5,181 nucleotides of DNA from a bacterium (GTDB taxonomy: Bacteria > Krumholzibacteriota > Krumholzibacteria > LZORAL124-64-63): contig QNDV01000219.1 of assembly GCA_003646045.1 (NCBI GenBank), positions 1-5,181 of the forward strand, read 5' to 3'. A model generated the notes under the pieces. The model was not told the origin of the DNA, ran no database searches, and saw only the letters and a list, made by a program, of their open reading frames with translations. The position numbers and the translations under genes were made by a program. Shown here one piece after another: positions 4,952 through 5,181 of the stretch. The first letter of the stretch is position 1, and each line of letters opens with the position of its first letter.

Positions 4952-5181
4952 ATGTGGACTTCCCTCATAGGATTCATGGGCAGCGGAAAATCCACCGTGG
5001 CCCGCCTGCTCTGCCAGTCTACCGGTCGCCCGCTGGCCGTGAGTGATGTGTTGGTCGCAACCGCGGCAGGCCGATCCATCGCCGACGTATTCGCACAGGA
5101 CGGACAGGAAGCGTTTCGCTCCCTGGAAAAGGAAGTCCTGGCTGGCCTGGACCCCGGGCGCAACCTGGTAGTGGATGCGGG
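4952..5181 (+). CDS. aroK: Shikimate kinase family protein, N-terminal part, 3' end outside window
   Basis: Shikimate kinase phosphorylates shikimate at the 3-hydroxyl with ATP, a step of chorismate and aromatic amino acid synthesis in the cytoplasm. Visible are 76 full codons: the Walker A loop GFMGSGKST (7-15); SDV (31-33), whose Asp32 aligns with the shikimate-binding Asp34 of M. tuberculosis AroK; GRSIADVF (40-47), a family hallmark; and AFRSLEKEVL (54-63), with Arg56 matching substrate-binding Arg58. The magnesium-associated first Asp of the usual D-x-D is Val30 here. The usual Gly-Gly-Gly region begins as VVDAG at the window edge, so its first Gly may be Ala. AGGA at 4941-4944 is seven bases before the ATG. 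The pilQ-aroK order is common in proteobacteria, but a terminator separates the two here. A related P-loop kinase such as a gluconate kinase is less likely given the GRSIADVF match. Confidence 0.8.
   Translation, partial: MWTSLIGFMGSGKSTVARLLCQSTGRPLAVSDVLVATAAGRSIADVFAQDGQEAFRSLEKEVLAGLDPGRNLVVDA

Noticed and set aside
1..5181. tRNA, rRNA, CRISPR array, insertion sequence or attachment site
   Set aside because: Reading both strands showed no regularly spaced direct repeats, cloverleaf-like segment, transposase motif or terminal inverted repeats; the region looks like ordinary core chromosome.

Overview
The window is a stretch of GC-rich bacterial chromosome with every gene on the + strand. 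It carries a complete type IV pilus (T4P) alignment and secretin operon, pilM-pilN-pilO-pilP-pilQ. A prepilin peptidase gene (pilD, cut off at its 5' end) lies upstream, and a shikimate kinase gene (aroK-like, cut off at its 3' end) lies downstream. The secretin and outer-membrane logic show a Gram-negative (diderm) bacterium. The order pilMNOPQ followed by aroK is a classic proteobacterial arrangement. However, the short PilQ without an AMIN region, the PilP without a lipobox and the acidic insert in PilM do not fit the standard beta/gammaproteobacterial versions. A delta-proteobacterium-like or other deep-branching diderm lineage is plausible, but the sequence alone does not settle this.

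Layout: 2-295 is the C-terminal part of the prepilin peptidase. 296-509 is a 214-base regulatory gap with a near-perfect sigma-54 (-24/-12) promoter at 424-439, several small dyads upstream of it and a possible hairpin at the predicted transcript start. 510-4860 holds five tightly packed genes (pilM/pilN overlap by 4 bases; the other gaps are 12, 12 and 2 bases) that are probably one transcript. 4881-4917 is a strong intrinsic terminator. From 4952 to the window end is an N-terminal fragment of a shikimate kinase family protein that lacks one usual active-site acidic residue.

How it works together: PilD would process prepilins. PilM (cytoplasmic, actin-like) docks on the N-terminal INLLP motif of PilN. 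PilN and PilO form the inner-membrane and periplasmic coiled-coil heterodimer. PilP links that complex to the N0 domain of the PilQ secretin, through which the pilus crosses the outer membrane. No pilus motor (PilB/T), platform (PilC) or pilin gene is in the window.

I found no wholly new system here. The most notable items are the sigma-54 promoter placed to drive the whole pilMNOPQ operon, the stripped-down PilQ, the non-lipoprotein PilP, the acidic PilM insert and the divergent AroK active site.
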